Below are positions 24,324 to 33,912 of a stretch of 64,000 bases of DNA, piece by piece. The DNA comes from Methylobacterium mesophilicum (GTDB lineage Bacteria; Pseudomonadota; Alphaproteobacteria; Rhizobiales; Beijerinckiaceae): assembly GCF_022179445.1 (NCBI RefSeq), contig NZ_BPQU01000021.1:31815-95814 (forward strand), given 5' to 3'. Under the pieces are notes generated by a model. It had not been told where the DNA came from and ran no database searches. It worked only from the letters and a program-made list of their open reading frames with translations. The position numbers were made by a program, and so were the translations under genes. How positions within the stretch are numbered: the first letter of the stretch is position 1; every line of letters begins with the position of its first letter.

Positions 24324-24554
24324 TTAGCGCTTGCGCGAGTGGGCAGAGGCTTCAGGAAGCTCGACCGGCTCTCCATTCACCCAGGCATCAAGCCAAGCAT
24401 CGACATCGCCGTCCGCGATATATCGACCGTCTGCGATATCCGCTTTGGCGACCGCCAGCATCGACGCTTCGGCTGCGAGGCGAGCCTTACGCTGTTGTGC
24501 CGTTTCGTCGGACGAGTCCAGCCGATGTTCCTGCCGGAATTCAACCCTGGTCAT
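24324..24554 (-). CDS. Antitoxin of the ParE-like module
   Basis: A 76-residue acidic protein directly upstream of the toxin gene. The second half, DGRYIADGDVDAWLDAWVNGEPVELPEAS, resembles C-terminal toxin-binding regions of ParD/PHD-type antitoxins (a DAWLDxW pattern is common there). The N-terminal part is helical and charged (ETAQQRKARLAAEASMLAVAKADI). Gene order antitoxin-toxin and small size support the call. The antitoxin probably represses its own promoter in 24555-24700; no operator is obvious. Confidence 0.72.
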   Translation of the reverse strand: MTRVEFRQEHRLDSSDETAQQRKARLAAEASMLAVAKADIADGRYIADGDVDAWLDAWVNGEPVELPEASAHSRKR

Positions 24555-24753
24555 GTTCAGGCTCCCGCAGCGTCGTCCCGAAAGATGGTAGCTTGCTTTC
24601 GGAAAACGATGATACCCGCGCGACAGCTCAGCCCCGCGCGAGCCTCATGGGGAGTCATCCTCGACTTCACCTGCGCGCTGAATATGACGCGTGAAGGCAA
24701 GCCCTATCGAAGGTGGGCAACCTTATTCTCTCGTCAGCTAAGCGCCTGATAGC

Positions 24754-25074
24754 CTATCCCTGCTGCGCCGGGGTCGAGACCACCAGCCCGTCCAGGTTCG
24801 GGGCGATCTTGATCTGGCAGGACAGGCGGGAATTCTCGCGCACGTCGGAGGCGAAATCGAGCATGTCCTGCTCCATGTCCTGGGCCTTGCCCACGACGTC
24901 GATCCACGCGTCGGCCACGTAGACGTGGCAGGTGGCGCAGGCGCAGGCGCCGCCGCACTCCGCATCGATGCCCGGGACGTTGTTGCGCAACGCCGTCTCC
25001 ATCACGGTCGCGCCGACGCTGCCTTCGACGGTCCTCTCCGTCCCGGCGTGGTCGACGTATGTGATCTTGGGCAT
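24754..25074 (-). CDS. [2Fe-2S] ferredoxin, adrenodoxin/Isc type
   Basis: A 106-residue [2Fe-2S] ferredoxin of the adrenodoxin-like class. Cluster ligands are in AECGGACACATCHVYV (CX5CX2C) and the late cysteine is in SRLSCQIKI. The N-terminus MPKITYVDHAGTERTVEG and the motif GKAQDMEQDMLDFA are typical of alphaproteobacterial FdxB-like proteins that support P450s, Fe-S assembly or heme-related oxygenases. GGAG lies 6 bp before ATG 25074. The frame is open further upstream, but without similarity. No obvious redox partner is adjacent. Confidence 0.92.
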   Translation of the reverse strand: MPKITYVDHAGTERTVEGSVGATVMETALRNNVPGIDAECGGACACATCHVYVADAWIDVVGKAQDMEQDMLDFASDVRENSRLSCQIKIAPNLDGLVVSTPAQQG

Positions 25075-25220
25075 GCTCGGCTCCGGGCTCGCGTCGAGCG
25101 GCCTCGCTTCGACGGGCGGGGTGACTGCTTGGCGGCTGAGGCCATGGAATGCAAGCGCGGTGGCGGCGGTCCGTTCCGGATCGATCGCCGCATCGGCGCC
25201 TGTTCGGCGAACCGACGCTC

Positions 25221-25544
25221 TTAAGACTCGGCGTCCGGCGCGATCTCGGCCAGTGCCGCCGCGACGGCCTGAACGAGGTCGTCGAGGGCGACCGCCCCGG
25301 CGCCGGCCCGCAATCGTGCCTCGGCGGCGTCCGCGCAGGCGCGGACCCGGGTGGCGCCGACCCCGGAGGCCGAGCCCTTCAGGGTGTGGGCGAGGTCGGC
25401 GCGCTGGGCGGCCGGCAGGGACGGGTCGGTCAGCCGAGGTAGGATCGACCGGCATTGCCCGGCAAACAGCGCCAGCACCTCGTCGGCCAACTCGGCGTCG
25501 CCGAAGGTCTGCGCATCGAGTTCCGCACGGTCGATGGCCAGCAT
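25221..25544 (-). CDS. Hpt domain phosphotransfer protein
   Basis: A 107-residue single Hpt domain. The phospho-acceptor histidine is in LAHTLKGSASGVGA. This four-helix module relays phosphate between hybrid kinases and response regulators. GGGAG lies 7 bp before ATG 25544. No kinase or regulator is adjacent; it is upstream of the ferredoxin gene on the same strand (147-bp gap) and divergent from the giant polar-growth gene. The SixA-like phosphatase at 15415 belongs to a family that acts on Hpt histidines, but a link is speculation. Confidence 0.88.
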   Translation of the reverse strand: MLAIDRAELDAQTFGDAELADEVLALFAGQCRSILPRLTDPSLPAAQRADLAHTLKGSASGVGATRVRACADAAEARLRAGAGAVALDDLVQAVAAALAEIAPDAES

Positions 25545-25834
25545 GCTCGAACTCCCGGAATCCGCATTCTTCTGGGGGTTGCCGAACCTCTCCCCATGAT
25601 TCACCCCCCGATTCGCTGGACGGGGATCGCGCAGGGACCCTCATCTGCGCCAAGATGGTGGAGCCGGAAGGCGGCGGACCCGGTAACCATTCTCGTAACG
25701 GTTTCTGGGGTCGGACGGCGGCTCGGGTATCGGCAATCGGTGTCCGCGTCTAATCCTGTAATGGTAAACGGGACGTTGCGTCTCTGGCATCAGCCTCCCC
25801 AGGTGCCGGTGAAACCCGTGTGACGAGGCGTTGA

Positions 25835-28800
25835 ATGGCGACCGAGAAGAAGCTGAAGGATCCGGCCGAGGCCGCGCTTTCTGCGATCGAGCAGGCGCTG
25901 AACCTCGACGCCCTGACGCCGACCGGCACCGAGAGCCGCGCCGAGCCGCGCCTGCCCGATGTCGGGGATGCCGATCCCCTGCTCGACGGTGCCCTCGACC
26001 CGGCCGGCCGCCAGACGCCGCCGCGCCTCGACCTCGACCCGCCGCTGGCCTCCGACCTGCCCCCGCCCGGCCGCGAGCGTCCGCGCCGCGAGGGCGGACT
26101 GCTGCCGCCCGACCGCTCGCTGGTGGCGAACGATGACCGGCGCAACATCGGTATCCTGCAGCAGACCTTGCGGGTGCGCTCCTCGCCCAAGCCTTATCTG
26201 TACGCGTTGCTGGCCGGCCTCGCTTGGATCGCCGGCCTGGTGCTGGTCGCCTGGCTGCAATCCGGCGGCGACCTGCGCGGCGTCGTCTCGGGCCTCACCC
26301 CGCTCCAGGCGACGGTGGGCGCCGCGGCCCTGCTCGGGCCGGTCGTCCTGTTCGTGATCGCCGCCATGCTGGCCGCGCGGGCGCAGGAGATGCGCCTCGT
26401 TGCCCGCGCGGTCGGCGAAGTCGCGGTGCGCCTGGCCGAGCCCGAGAGCTTCTCCACGGATGCGGTCCTGACCATGTCGCAGACGGTGCGCCGGGAAGTC
26501 GCCGCGGTCGGCGACGGCGTCGAGCGTGCGCTCGCCCGGGCCGGCGAACTCGAGACCCTGGTGCGCGGCGAGATCGCCACCCTGGAGCGGGCCTATTCCG
26601 ACAACGAGATCCGCATCCGCTCCCTCGTCGAGGAGCTGGTGGCCCAGCGGGAATCCATCGTCACCAACGCCGAGCGGGTGCGCGGCGCGATCACCGGCTC
26701 GCACCAGAGCCTGAGCCAGGAGCTGGAGGGCGCGTCCGAGCGGATCGTCCTGGCGCTCAACGGCGCGGGCGAGCGCGTGACCGGGGCGCTCGACGCCCGC
26801 GGCGCGGCCATCACCGCATCCCTTGGCGAGGCCGGCGACCGGGTCGTCAGCCTGATGACCGGGCGCGGCGACGAGTTGATCGAGAACCTCGCGGCCACCA
26901 GCGAGGGCGTGCGCGGCAGCCTGCTGGACGTCGGCGAGAGCCTGACGCGCGCCTTCGAGACCCGCGCCCGCGACGTGACCGGCGCGTTCCAGTCGACCGG
27001 GGACGCCCTCACCGGGCGGATCGCCGAGAGCACCGCCTCCGTCGCCCAGAGCCTCGCCGAGACCGGCCTGCGCGTCAGCGAGTCCCTGGAGCGCCAGGGC
27101 GGCGTCGTGCGCGAGAGCTTCGAGCGCTCGGTGATCGGCCTGGAGAACGCTTTCCTGTCGCGGAGTTCCGAGCTGACGGAGCGGTTCGGCGCGATGGGGA
27201 CTCAGATCACCGCGCGCTTCGCCGAGACCGGCGCGGCCCTCACCCAGGACATTGCCGGCCGCGGCTTGGCGCTGCGTGCCGAGATCGAGACGGCCGGCCT
27301 CTCCGTCGCCGAGGCGATCGAGAGCCGCGGGCGCGACGCCCAGGCCGCCCTGGCGCTGGCCATGGGCGGCGTCGGCGAGACGCTGACCAGCCAGGCCGGC
27401 ACCGTGCGCGATGACCTGATCGGCACCGCCGAGCGGATCGCCGAGACGATCGCCGAGCGCGGCGATGCCCTGGCCGGGCGCATGGACGGCATCGCGGCGC
27501 GCCTGCACGACACCGTGACGGTCCAGGCCTCGGACCTCGAGAGCCGCGTCCAGGCGGCGGCCGAGCGGGCCGGCGGCCACATCACCGACAGGACCGAGGC
27601 CGCCACCCAGAGCCTGGAATCCGCTTTCTCGGCGCTGGGCCACGGCTTTGAGGCCGGCGCCGCCGCCGCCGTCCAGTCCCTGCGCGGCTCCGCGAGCACC
27701 GTCACCGGCGAACTCGAGGCCCACACGCGCGCGGCGTCCGCCCGCCTGGCCGATACCCTGCAGACCCTGCGCCACGGCTCGGCCGAGGTGACCGGCGCGG
27801 TCGCGGCCGAGACCGCGAACCTGCTGACCCATTTCCGCGATGCCGCCGACCGGGCCGGCATCGAACTCAATGAGCGCGGCTCTGCCGCGGTGACCGCCCT
27901 GCGCGGCGCCCTCGGCGACCTCAACCGCGAGCTGTCCGCCCGCACCGGCGACGCCACCCGCAGCCTGGCACAGGCCGCCCGCGCCATCTCGGACGACCTC
28001 GCCGCCCGCATCGGGGAGATGGAGGCCGCCTTCGGCGAGCACGGCAAGGGCGTGGCCGAACTCCTGGCCAGCCATGCCGAGGAGACCCAGACCCGGATCA
28101 GCGGCACCGGCCGCGACATCGTGCTCGCGGTGGCGAGCCAGGGTGCGCGCATCGCCGACACGCTCAGCCAGACCGGCGCGAGCTTCGCCGAGACCGCCGA
28201 CGGCCGAGTCCGCGCTATCGACGAGACTCTCGGCAGCCGCCTCGCCGCCCTGCAGGAGACCATCGCCCGCGGCGACATCCTGGCCGACCGCATCGGCCGC
28301 GACACCGCGACGATGGGCGAGACCGTCGGGGCCCGGCTGGAGGAGATGGACCGGCTCATCACCGTCAAGGGCCAGGCGGTGGCCGAGACCATCGCGACCC
28401 GCGCCCGCGAGGCCGGCAGCCTGGTCGAGACCCATCTCGGCGACCTGGAAGCGCGCTCGGCCAAGCGCGCGGCCGAGATCGGCGACGTCGTGGCGAACCT
28501 GGTCGATCACGTCGACGGCCGGATCGACGCCCGCGGCAAGGCCCTGAACGAGGCGCTGGCCGCCCGGACCGGGGAGATGGCCCGGATCATGGAAGAGGGC
28601 AGCCGCAACCTGGTCGCGGTGCTCGACGGCCGGGCCGAGGGGCTCGGGCAGGACATCGACCGGCGCACCGCCGAGATGGCCCGCCGTATCGCGGGCAGCG
28701 CCGAGCATTTCGACGCCGGCGTCATCAGCCGTCTGCAGGAGATTGCCAACGCCCTCGATGAGCGCGCCCGCCTCGTGGACGAGAGCTTCGGCGTGCAGGC

Positions 28801-31800
28801 CTTCGAGGCGATCCGCCTGATCGAGGCGCGCACCCGCGCGGTCGACGAGGAACTGGCCGGCCGCACCCGCGACCTGGTCGCGACGATCACCGACCGGACC
28901 GGCGGGATCGACAAGGCGATGGCCGAGAGCATCGGAAGCCTCACGGGGGCCGTGGCCGAATCCACCCGGGTCCTCGAGGCTTCGCTGTCGGGCCGGGTGC
29001 AGGAGATCGTCCAGCTGGTGGACGAGCGGGCCCAGAGCGCCGACGCGGCCCTCTCCGCCCGCACCGAGGCCGTGCGCGCGGCCTTCGCCGAGCGTTCGGA
29101 ACTGCTCGCGACGTTGATCGACGAGCGCATCGCCGCCATGTCGAGCGAACTCGACGAGAAGGGCCGGACCGTGTTCGGGGCGATCGGCGGCCGCATCACC
29201 GAGCTGGCGCGCCTGTTCGACCGCGGCGGCACCTCGCTGGCCGAGCTGATCGACCAGCGCGGCGACAGCGTCCTGTCCAAGCTCCAGCAGACCATTGCGG
29301 ATGCCGAGCGGATGCTGGAGGCCGGCGAGGGCCGCCTCGGCCACACCCTGTCGAGCCGCACCGCCGACATCAGCGGCCTGCTCGACGAGGGCGTGCGTTC
29401 GGTCCACGGCCTGCTCGAAGACCGCACCAACCAGATCCGCGTGATGCTGGACGGCCATGCCGGCACCCTGGCCACCACCCTCGACGGCCGCATGGGCCCG
29501 CTCAACGAGGCGCTGGATACACGCGGCCGCGCCCTGATCGCCGCCGTCGAGGACGCCTTCGGCAGCGCCGCCGGGGCCCTGGATTCCCGGACCCAGGCGC
29601 TCGGCGGCCTGTTCGACGAACGCCTCGGGCACCTGGAGAACCTGGTCGAGGGTCGCGGCAACCGCCTGGCCGAGACCCTGGACGCCCGCGCCCAGGGCCT
29701 GCGGACCCTGTTCGAGGAAGCCCACACCGCCCTCGACGCGGTTGTGGAAGGCGGGGGCGGCCGCTTCGCCGCCTCGGTCGACACCAAGATCCAGGCGTTG
29801 CGGACGATGCTGGAGGCGGCGCCCGCCGCCGTCACCGCGCTGGTCGAGACCCGGGAGCGCCAGCTCGCCGCGACCCTCGACAGCCGCACGCAGCGCCTCC
29901 AGGCCCTGTTCGAGGAGGCTCAGGCCGGCCTGCGCGATCTCGTGGAGGTGCGCGGTCAGGAACTCGCCGACACGATCACCACCCGGACCGAGGGCCTGCG
30001 CCAGACCCTCGACGCGGCGCCCACCGACATGGCGGACCTGCTGGATGCCCGCTTCGCCGACCTGCGCGCCTTGTTCGATCGGGCGCAGTCGGAGATCGAC
30101 CGCCTGGTCGACGGCCGCAGCCGCGAGATCGCCGGCACCATCGAGCACCGCACCCAGGCCCTGCAGACGGCGATCGAGCAGGCCAGCCCGGCCATCGCCG
30201 GCCTGCTGCAGGCGGGTGAGACCCAGATCGCCCAGGCCTTCCAGGCCCGGAGCGGCAACTTGGAGGCCCTGTTCGCCCAGGCGCAGTCGGAGATCGATCG
30301 TCTGGTCGACGGCCGCGGCCGCGAGATCGCGGGGGCGATCGAGCACCGCACCCAGGCTCTGCAGACCGTGATCGAGCAGGCCAGCCCGGCCATCGCCGGG
30401 CTGCTGCAGGCGGGGGAGACCCAGCTGGCCCAGGCCTTCGAGGCCCGGAGCGGCGACCTGCAGGCCCTGTTCGCTCAGGCCCAGGCTGAGATCGACCGTC
30501 TGGTCGATGGCCGCGGTCGCGAGATCGCGGGGACCATCGAGTACCGCACCCAGGCCCTGCAGACCGTGATCGAGCAGGCGAACCCGGCCATCGCCGGCCT
30601 GCTGGAGGCCCGCGAATCGCAGTTCGCCGAGACCTTCGAGGCCCGCAGCGGTCAGCTCCGGACCTTGTTCGAGCGGGCGCAATCCAGCCTTGAGCTCTCG
30701 GTGGAGAGCCGCGGCCGGGAGATCGCTATGGCGGTCCAGGCGCGCACGCAGGACCTGCGTACCCTCCTTGACGCGGCGCCTACGGGCGTGGCCGCCCTCC
30801 TGGACACCCGGATCGAGACCCTGCGCACGACCTTCGACGAGGCCCGTTCGGCGATCGAGACGTTGCTCAGCGAGCGCAGCCAGGCGCTGCTCGACGCCGC
30901 GCAAGGGCGCACCGGCTCGCTGGTCGAGGCCTTCGATGCGCGGATCCGCGACCTCGACGGCGTCGTCGAGGGGCGCACCGCGGCCCTGGTGCACACGGTC
31001 GAGGCGCAGAGCGAGGCGCTGGCCCGCGGGGTCGATGCCCGTGCCGACGCCTTCACTCAGCGCATCGACAGCCGCATGCGGCTGTTCGCGACGCTGGTCG
31101 CCCAGCGCGCCGAGACGCTGGCCACCGCCTTCGACGACCGCCACGACGCCTTTGCGGGCCTCATGGACGAGCGCACCGCCAGCCTCGTGGCGGCGCTCGA
31201 CGAGCGGGCGCGGGCGCATGCCGAGCAGGTCGACGCGCACAACGCCGCCCTGGCCGACACGCTCAGCCGTCGCGAGGCGGCGCTGGCGGGCCTGATCGAC
31301 GCCCGCACCGAGGCTCTGGGGGCCGGCTTCGAGCGCCGCGCCACCGCGCTCGGCGCCCTGGTCGATGCCCGCGGCGAGGCTCTGTCCCGCCGCCTCGCGG
31401 AGAGCGCCGAGGTGCTGGTCCGCGCCATCGAGGAGAAGGGCGGGGCGCTCATCGCCAGCGTCGACGGCAGCTGCCGTGCGGTCGGCGACAGCCTGGAAGG
31501 GCATGTCGAGCGCCTGCGCGCGGCCATCGACGGGCCGATGCTCGACCTGTCGCGGGCCCTGGCCGACCGTGCCGACGCCATCGAGCGCGTGCTGATCGAG
31601 ACCGGCGTGCCTCTGGCCGAGACGCTACGGCTGCAGACCGAGGAACTGGCCGCGCAGTCGCGGGCCTCGGCCGAGCTGCTCCGCGCCGCCATCGACGACG
31701 GCGCGGGCCGCGCCCTCACCGAACTGTTCGAGACCAACGACCGGCTGGGCCGCGAGCTGGGTGCCGTCCTCCAGCGGATCGAAGGTGCCAACGCGGCGCT

Positions 31801-33349
31801 GGGCGAGCTGGTGTCCGGTGCAGGCACCAACCTCGGCGCGATCGAGCAGGGGCTGGCGGGCCGGGTCGAGCAGGTCCAGTCGGCGCTGCAGCGCATCGCC
31901 TTGGAGACCGGCCGCGCCACCGCCGGTGTTGCGTCCCAGGTCGAGGCCCTGCGCGAGGTCGCCAACACGGCGCTGCGCGAGGCGACCGGCCTCGCCGAGT
32001 CCCTCGACGGCCGCGGCCGTGCGCTCGGCGAGCAGACGTCCGTGCACGTTTCAGCGCTCGACCGGGCGGCCTCGTCGCTCGCCGCGATCGAGGAGCGCCT
32101 TGGGGCTACCCTGTCGGGCCGCGAGGCCGCGCTCGCGGAGGCGCTGGCCGGGTTCGAGGCACGCGCCAACACCCTGGAGCAGCAGGGCGGCGCCCTGGCC
32201 GAGACGATCGAGCGCACGCTGCGGACCGCCGAGGAGCGCGCCCGCGCCGTCGGCGAGGCGCTGACCCGCTCGGCGGAGGGCGCGGGGGCTTCGGTCACCA
32301 GCGCCTTCGAGGGCCTCAAGGACAGCGCGGGAGCCGAGAGCGAGAAGGCGGCCCAGGGCGTGCGGCAGGCCATCGAGGAGGCCGCCCGGGAGATGCGAAG
32401 CGGCCTCGACGAGGCGCAGACCAAGTTCGGGGCCTCGGTCTCGTCCCTGCGGGAGATGGCGGGCTCGATCCGCGGCGAACTCGACGCGACTCGCGCCGAA
32501 CTCGCCCGGGGCGTCCTCGACCTGCCGCGCGAGACGCAGGATGCCACCGGCGAGATGCGCCGGGTGGTGGCCGACCAGATCAAGGCGCTGAACGAGTTGT
32601 CGGCCCTCGTGTCCCGCACCACCCGCTCGGTGGACGTGGCCCAGCCGCAGGCCCAGCGCCGGGTAGCCGAGGGCGGCTCCCGCGCCGTCTCGGCGGCGCA
32701 GGTGAGCAGCGCTTCGACTGCGACGCAGGCTCAGCCGGTCTCGACTCCGGCTCTGCCGGCGCCCCAGGTTCCGGCGCGGTCCGCCATCGGTCCGGCCCGG
32801 ATCGAGGCGCCGCGGCCCTCTGCGACTGCCCGCCCCGCCGCCATGACGGCGGGCGGCGCCAAGCGCGGCTGGCTGTCGGACCTGCTGACGCGCGCCTCGC
32901 TGGACGAGGACGACGACGCCGAGCCGGCGGCCACCAGCGCCGCGTCCCCGGCGCCGTCGGGCCGCCAATCCCCGGCGCAGTCTCAGGCCCCCGCCGAGAC
33001 CGGCCGGATCGCGCTGGACACGATCTCCACCGACATCGCCCGGATGATCGAGCACCGGACCGTGGTGGACCTGTGGGAGCGCTATCGCCGGGGTGAGCCG
33101 AACCTGTTCGACCCGCGCATCTACACGCCGCAGGGCCGGACCACCTTCGCGGAGATCCAGCGCCGCTACCGCGCCGATGCGGAGTTCCGCCGCAGCGTCG
33201 ACCGGTACGTGGGTGAGTTCGAGCGGCTGCTGGGCGACGTGGTCAAGAACGACAGCGACGCCAAGCGGACCGACGCCTACCTCACCTCGGAGACCGGCAA
33301 GGTCTACACGATGCTGGCCCATGCCAGCGGGCGCTTCGACGGGGCGTAG
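25835..33349 (+). CDS. Giant coiled-coil Growth Pole Ring-like protein (GPR/RgsE)
   Basis: A 2,504-residue protein resembling the apolipoprotein-like Growth Pole Ring protein of Agrobacterium (RgsE in Sinorhizobium), which forms a ring at the growing pole and is needed for unipolar growth. Residues 1-115 are a Pro/Asp-rich cytoplasmic segment, followed by two membrane helices (about 121-141 and 156-182). Residues about 190-2,250 are nearly continuous amphipathic helix made of degenerate repeats with recurring R/G-L-x-E/D patterns (for example AQSEIDRLVDGRGREIAG). A disordered Ala/Pro/Ser linker follows (about 2,265-2,390). The conserved C-terminal domain is DIARMIEHRTVVDLWERYRR...FDPRIYTPQGR. 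It contains a 198-bp tandem repeat. The ATG is at 25835 with a GAGG box upstream. Identity is inferred from architecture and C-terminus. Confidence 0.82.
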   Translation: MATEKKLKDPAEAALSAIEQALNLDALTPTGTESRAEPRLPDVGDADPLLDGALDPAGRQTPPRLDLDPPLASDLPPPGRERPRREGGLLPPDRSLVANDDRRNIGILQQTLRVRSSPKPYLYALLAGLAWIAGLVLVAWLQSGGDLRGVVSGLTPLQATVGAAALLGPVVLFVIAAMLAARAQEMRLVARAVGEVAVRLAEPESFSTDAVLTMSQTVRREVAAVGDGVERALARAGELETLVRGEIATLERAYSDNEIRIRSLVEELVAQRESIVTNAERVRGAITGSHQSLSQELEGASERIVLALNGAGERVTGALDARGAAITASLGEAGDRVVSLMTGRGDELIENLAATSEGVRGSLLDVGESLTRAFETRARDVTGAFQSTGDALTGRIAESTASVAQSLAETGLRVSESLERQGGVVRESFERSVIGLENAFLSRSSELTERFGAMGTQITARFAETGAALTQDIAGRGLALRAEIETAGLSVAEAIESRGRDAQAALALAMGGVGETLTSQAGTVRDDLIGTAERIAETIAERGDALAGRMDGIAARLHDTVTVQASDLESRVQAAAERAGGHITDRTEAATQSLESAFSALGHGFEAGAAAAVQSLRGSASTVTGELEAHTRAASARLADTLQTLRHGSAEVTGAVAAETANLLTHFRDAADRAGIELNERGSAAVTALRGALGDLNRELSARTGDATRSLAQAARAISDDLAARIGEMEAAFGEHGKGVAELLASHAEETQTRISGTGRDIVLAVASQGARIADTLSQTGASFAETADGRVRAIDETLGSRLAALQETIARGDILADRIGRDTATMGETVGARLEEMDRLITVKGQAVAETIATRAREAGSLVETHLGDLEARSAKRAAEIGDVVANLVDHVDGRIDARGKALNEALAARTGEMARIMEEGSRNLVAVLDGRAEGLGQDIDRRTAEMARRIAGSAEHFDAGVISRLQEIANALDERARLVDESFGVQAFEAIRLIEARTRAVDEELAGRTRDLVATITDRTGGIDKAMAESIGSLTGAVAESTRVLEASLSGRVQEIVQLVDERAQSADAALSARTEAVRAAFAERSELLATLIDERIAAMSSELDEKGRTVFGAIGGRITELARLFDRGGTSLAELIDQRGDSVLSKLQQTIADAERMLEAGEGRLGHTLSSRTADISGLLDEGVRSVHGLLEDRTNQIRVMLDGHAGTLATTLDGRMGPLNEALDTRGRALIAAVEDAFGSAAGALDSRTQALGGLFDERLGHLENLVEGRGNRLAETLDARAQGLRTLFEEAHTALDAVVEGGGGRFAASVDTKIQALRTMLEAAPAAVTALVETRERQLAATLDSRTQRLQALFEEAQAGLRDLVEVRGQELADTITTRTEGLRQTLDAAPTDMADLLDARFADLRALFDRAQSEIDRLVDGRSREIAGTIEHRTQALQTAIEQASPAIAGLLQAGETQIAQAFQARSGNLEALFAQAQSEIDRLVDGRGREIAGAIEHRTQALQTVIEQASPAIAGLLQAGETQLAQAFEARSGDLQALFAQAQAEIDRLVDGRGREIAGTIEYRTQALQTVIEQANPAIAGLLEARESQFAETFEARSGQLRTLFERAQSSLELSVESRGREIAMAVQARTQDLRTLLDAAPTGVAALLDTRIETLRTTFDEARSAIETLLSERSQALLDAAQGRTGSLVEAFDARIRDLDGVVEGRTAALVHTVEAQSEALARGVDARADAFTQRIDSRMRLFATLVAQRAETLATAFDDRHDAFAGLMDERTASLVAALDERARAHAEQVDAHNAALADTLSRREAALAGLIDARTEALGAGFERRATALGALVDARGEALSRRLAESAEVLVRAIEEKGGALIASVDGSCRAVGDSLEGHVERLRAAIDGPMLDLSRALADRADAIERVLIETGVPLAETLRLQTEELAAQSRASAELLRAAIDDGAGRALTELFETNDRLGRELGAVLQRIEGANAALGELVSGAGTNLGAIEQGLAGRVEQVQSALQRIALETGRATAGVASQVEALREVANTALREATGLAESLDGRGRALGEQTSVHVSALDRAASSLAAIEERLGATLSGREAALAEALAGFEARANTLEQQGGALAETIERTLRTAEERARAVGEALTRSAEGAGASVTSAFEGLKDSAGAESEKAAQGVRQAIEEAAREMRSGLDEAQTKFGASVSSLREMAGSIRGELDATRAELARGVLDLPRETQDATGEMRRVVADQIKALNELSALVSRTTRSVDVAQPQAQRRVAEGGSRAVSAAQVSSASTATQAQPVSTPALPAPQVPARSAIGPARIEAPRPSATARPAAMTAGGAKRGWLSDLLTRASLDEDDDAEPAATSAASPAPSGRQSPAQSQAPAETGRIALDTISTDIARMIEHRTVVDLWERYRRGEPNLFDPRIYTPQGRTTFAEIQRRYRADAEFRRSVDRYVGEFERLLGDVVKNDSDAKRTDAYLTSETGKVYTMLAHASGRFDGA
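30083..30874 (+). repeat. 198-bp in-frame tandem repeat inside the GPR-like gene
   Basis: The codons for A-Q-(S/A)-(E/S) recur at 30083, 30281, 30479 and 30677, exactly 198 bp apart. Units 1-3 are nearly identical over 66 residues (EIDRLVDGR, EIAG, HRTQALQT, SPAIAGLLQAGETQ, FEARSG). The fourth is diverged. This points to recent unit duplication in a coiled coil. Confidence 0.85.
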
Positions 33350-33358
33350 GACGACGGC

Positions 33359-33387
33359 CGGCGCGGGTGCATCACGTACCCGCGCCG
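33359..33387. terminator. Hairpin between GPR-like gene and DUF1489 gene
   Basis: CGGCGCGGGT (33359-33368) pairs perfectly with ACCCGCGCCG (33378-33387) over a 9-nt loop, between convergent genes. There is no T tract on either side. Confidence 0.55.
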
Positions 33388-33400
33388 CCGGTACGCGGCC

Positions 33401-33841
33401 TCAGAGAAGGCCCAGACCGACCAGCTCGCGGCGCAGGGCCTCGGGCATCTCGGCGAGGTCGCCCGATTGCCCGGCGCCCAGGTCGGCCGGTGCGTCTCGG
33501 GCCGTGAGGTAGCGCCAGCCCTGGAACGGTCGGCAGGGGCGGGGCGACACCGGAACGAGGCGCGGGTCGAAGACGAGCCGGCAGCGCGGGATGCCGTCCT
33601 CTCCGGTCAGCTTCTCGATCGCGGTGATCGCCTGCCGACAGGACAGGGTCCCGCGGATCACCCAGTAGATCGAGCCCTTGCCGGCGATCTCGCGATGGCG
33701 CTTGGGCAGGGTGCGGGTGACGTGGAACGGGTCGGCCGGCCGACCCTCGCGCAAAGCCTCGGCCCGGTACCGCTCCTGACGGGCTTCGAGGTCGGCGATG
33801 GAGGCGGGTCCGACGCAGAGCTTGATCAGGTTCAGGGCCAC
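33401..33841 (-). CDS. DUF1489-family protein
   Basis: A 146-residue protein of DUF1489, conserved in alphaproteobacteria and of unknown function. The family features are clear: the N-terminal LNLIKLCVG, HVTRTLPKR, GSIYWVIRGTLSCRQAI, LVFDPRLVPVSPRPCRPFQGWRYL. It starts at GTG 33841 (V-A-L-N-L-I-K), since the frame upstream lacks similarity. There are no membrane helices or signal peptide. It lies 71 bp downstream of the CheZ-like gene on the same strand and is convergent with the giant GPR-like gene. Confidence 0.88.
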   Translation of the reverse strand: MALNLIKLCVGPASIADLEARQERYRAEALREGRPADPFHVTRTLPKRHREIAGKGSIYWVIRGTLSCRQAITAIEKLTGEDGIPRCRLVFDPRLVPVSPRPCRPFQGWRYLTARDAPADLGAGQSGDLAEMPEALRRELVGLGLL

Positions 33842-33912
33842 GGAAGCGTTTCGTCTGACGGCCCTCGGCGGGCGGGGCCCCCTGATAGCAGGCTCCGGGC
33901 GCGTCCGCGCCG

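Noticed and set aside
30083..30874. Repeat array considered as CRISPR
   Set aside because: The units are 198 bp, in frame and without short-repeat/unique-spacer alternation. They encode coiled coil.
25790..31504. A 1,904-codon open frame on the minus strand inside the giant gene
   Set aside because: It is the antisense shadow of a repetitive GC-rich coding sequence. The plus-strand gene has membrane helices, a conserved C-terminus and normal codon bias; the shadow has no motifs.
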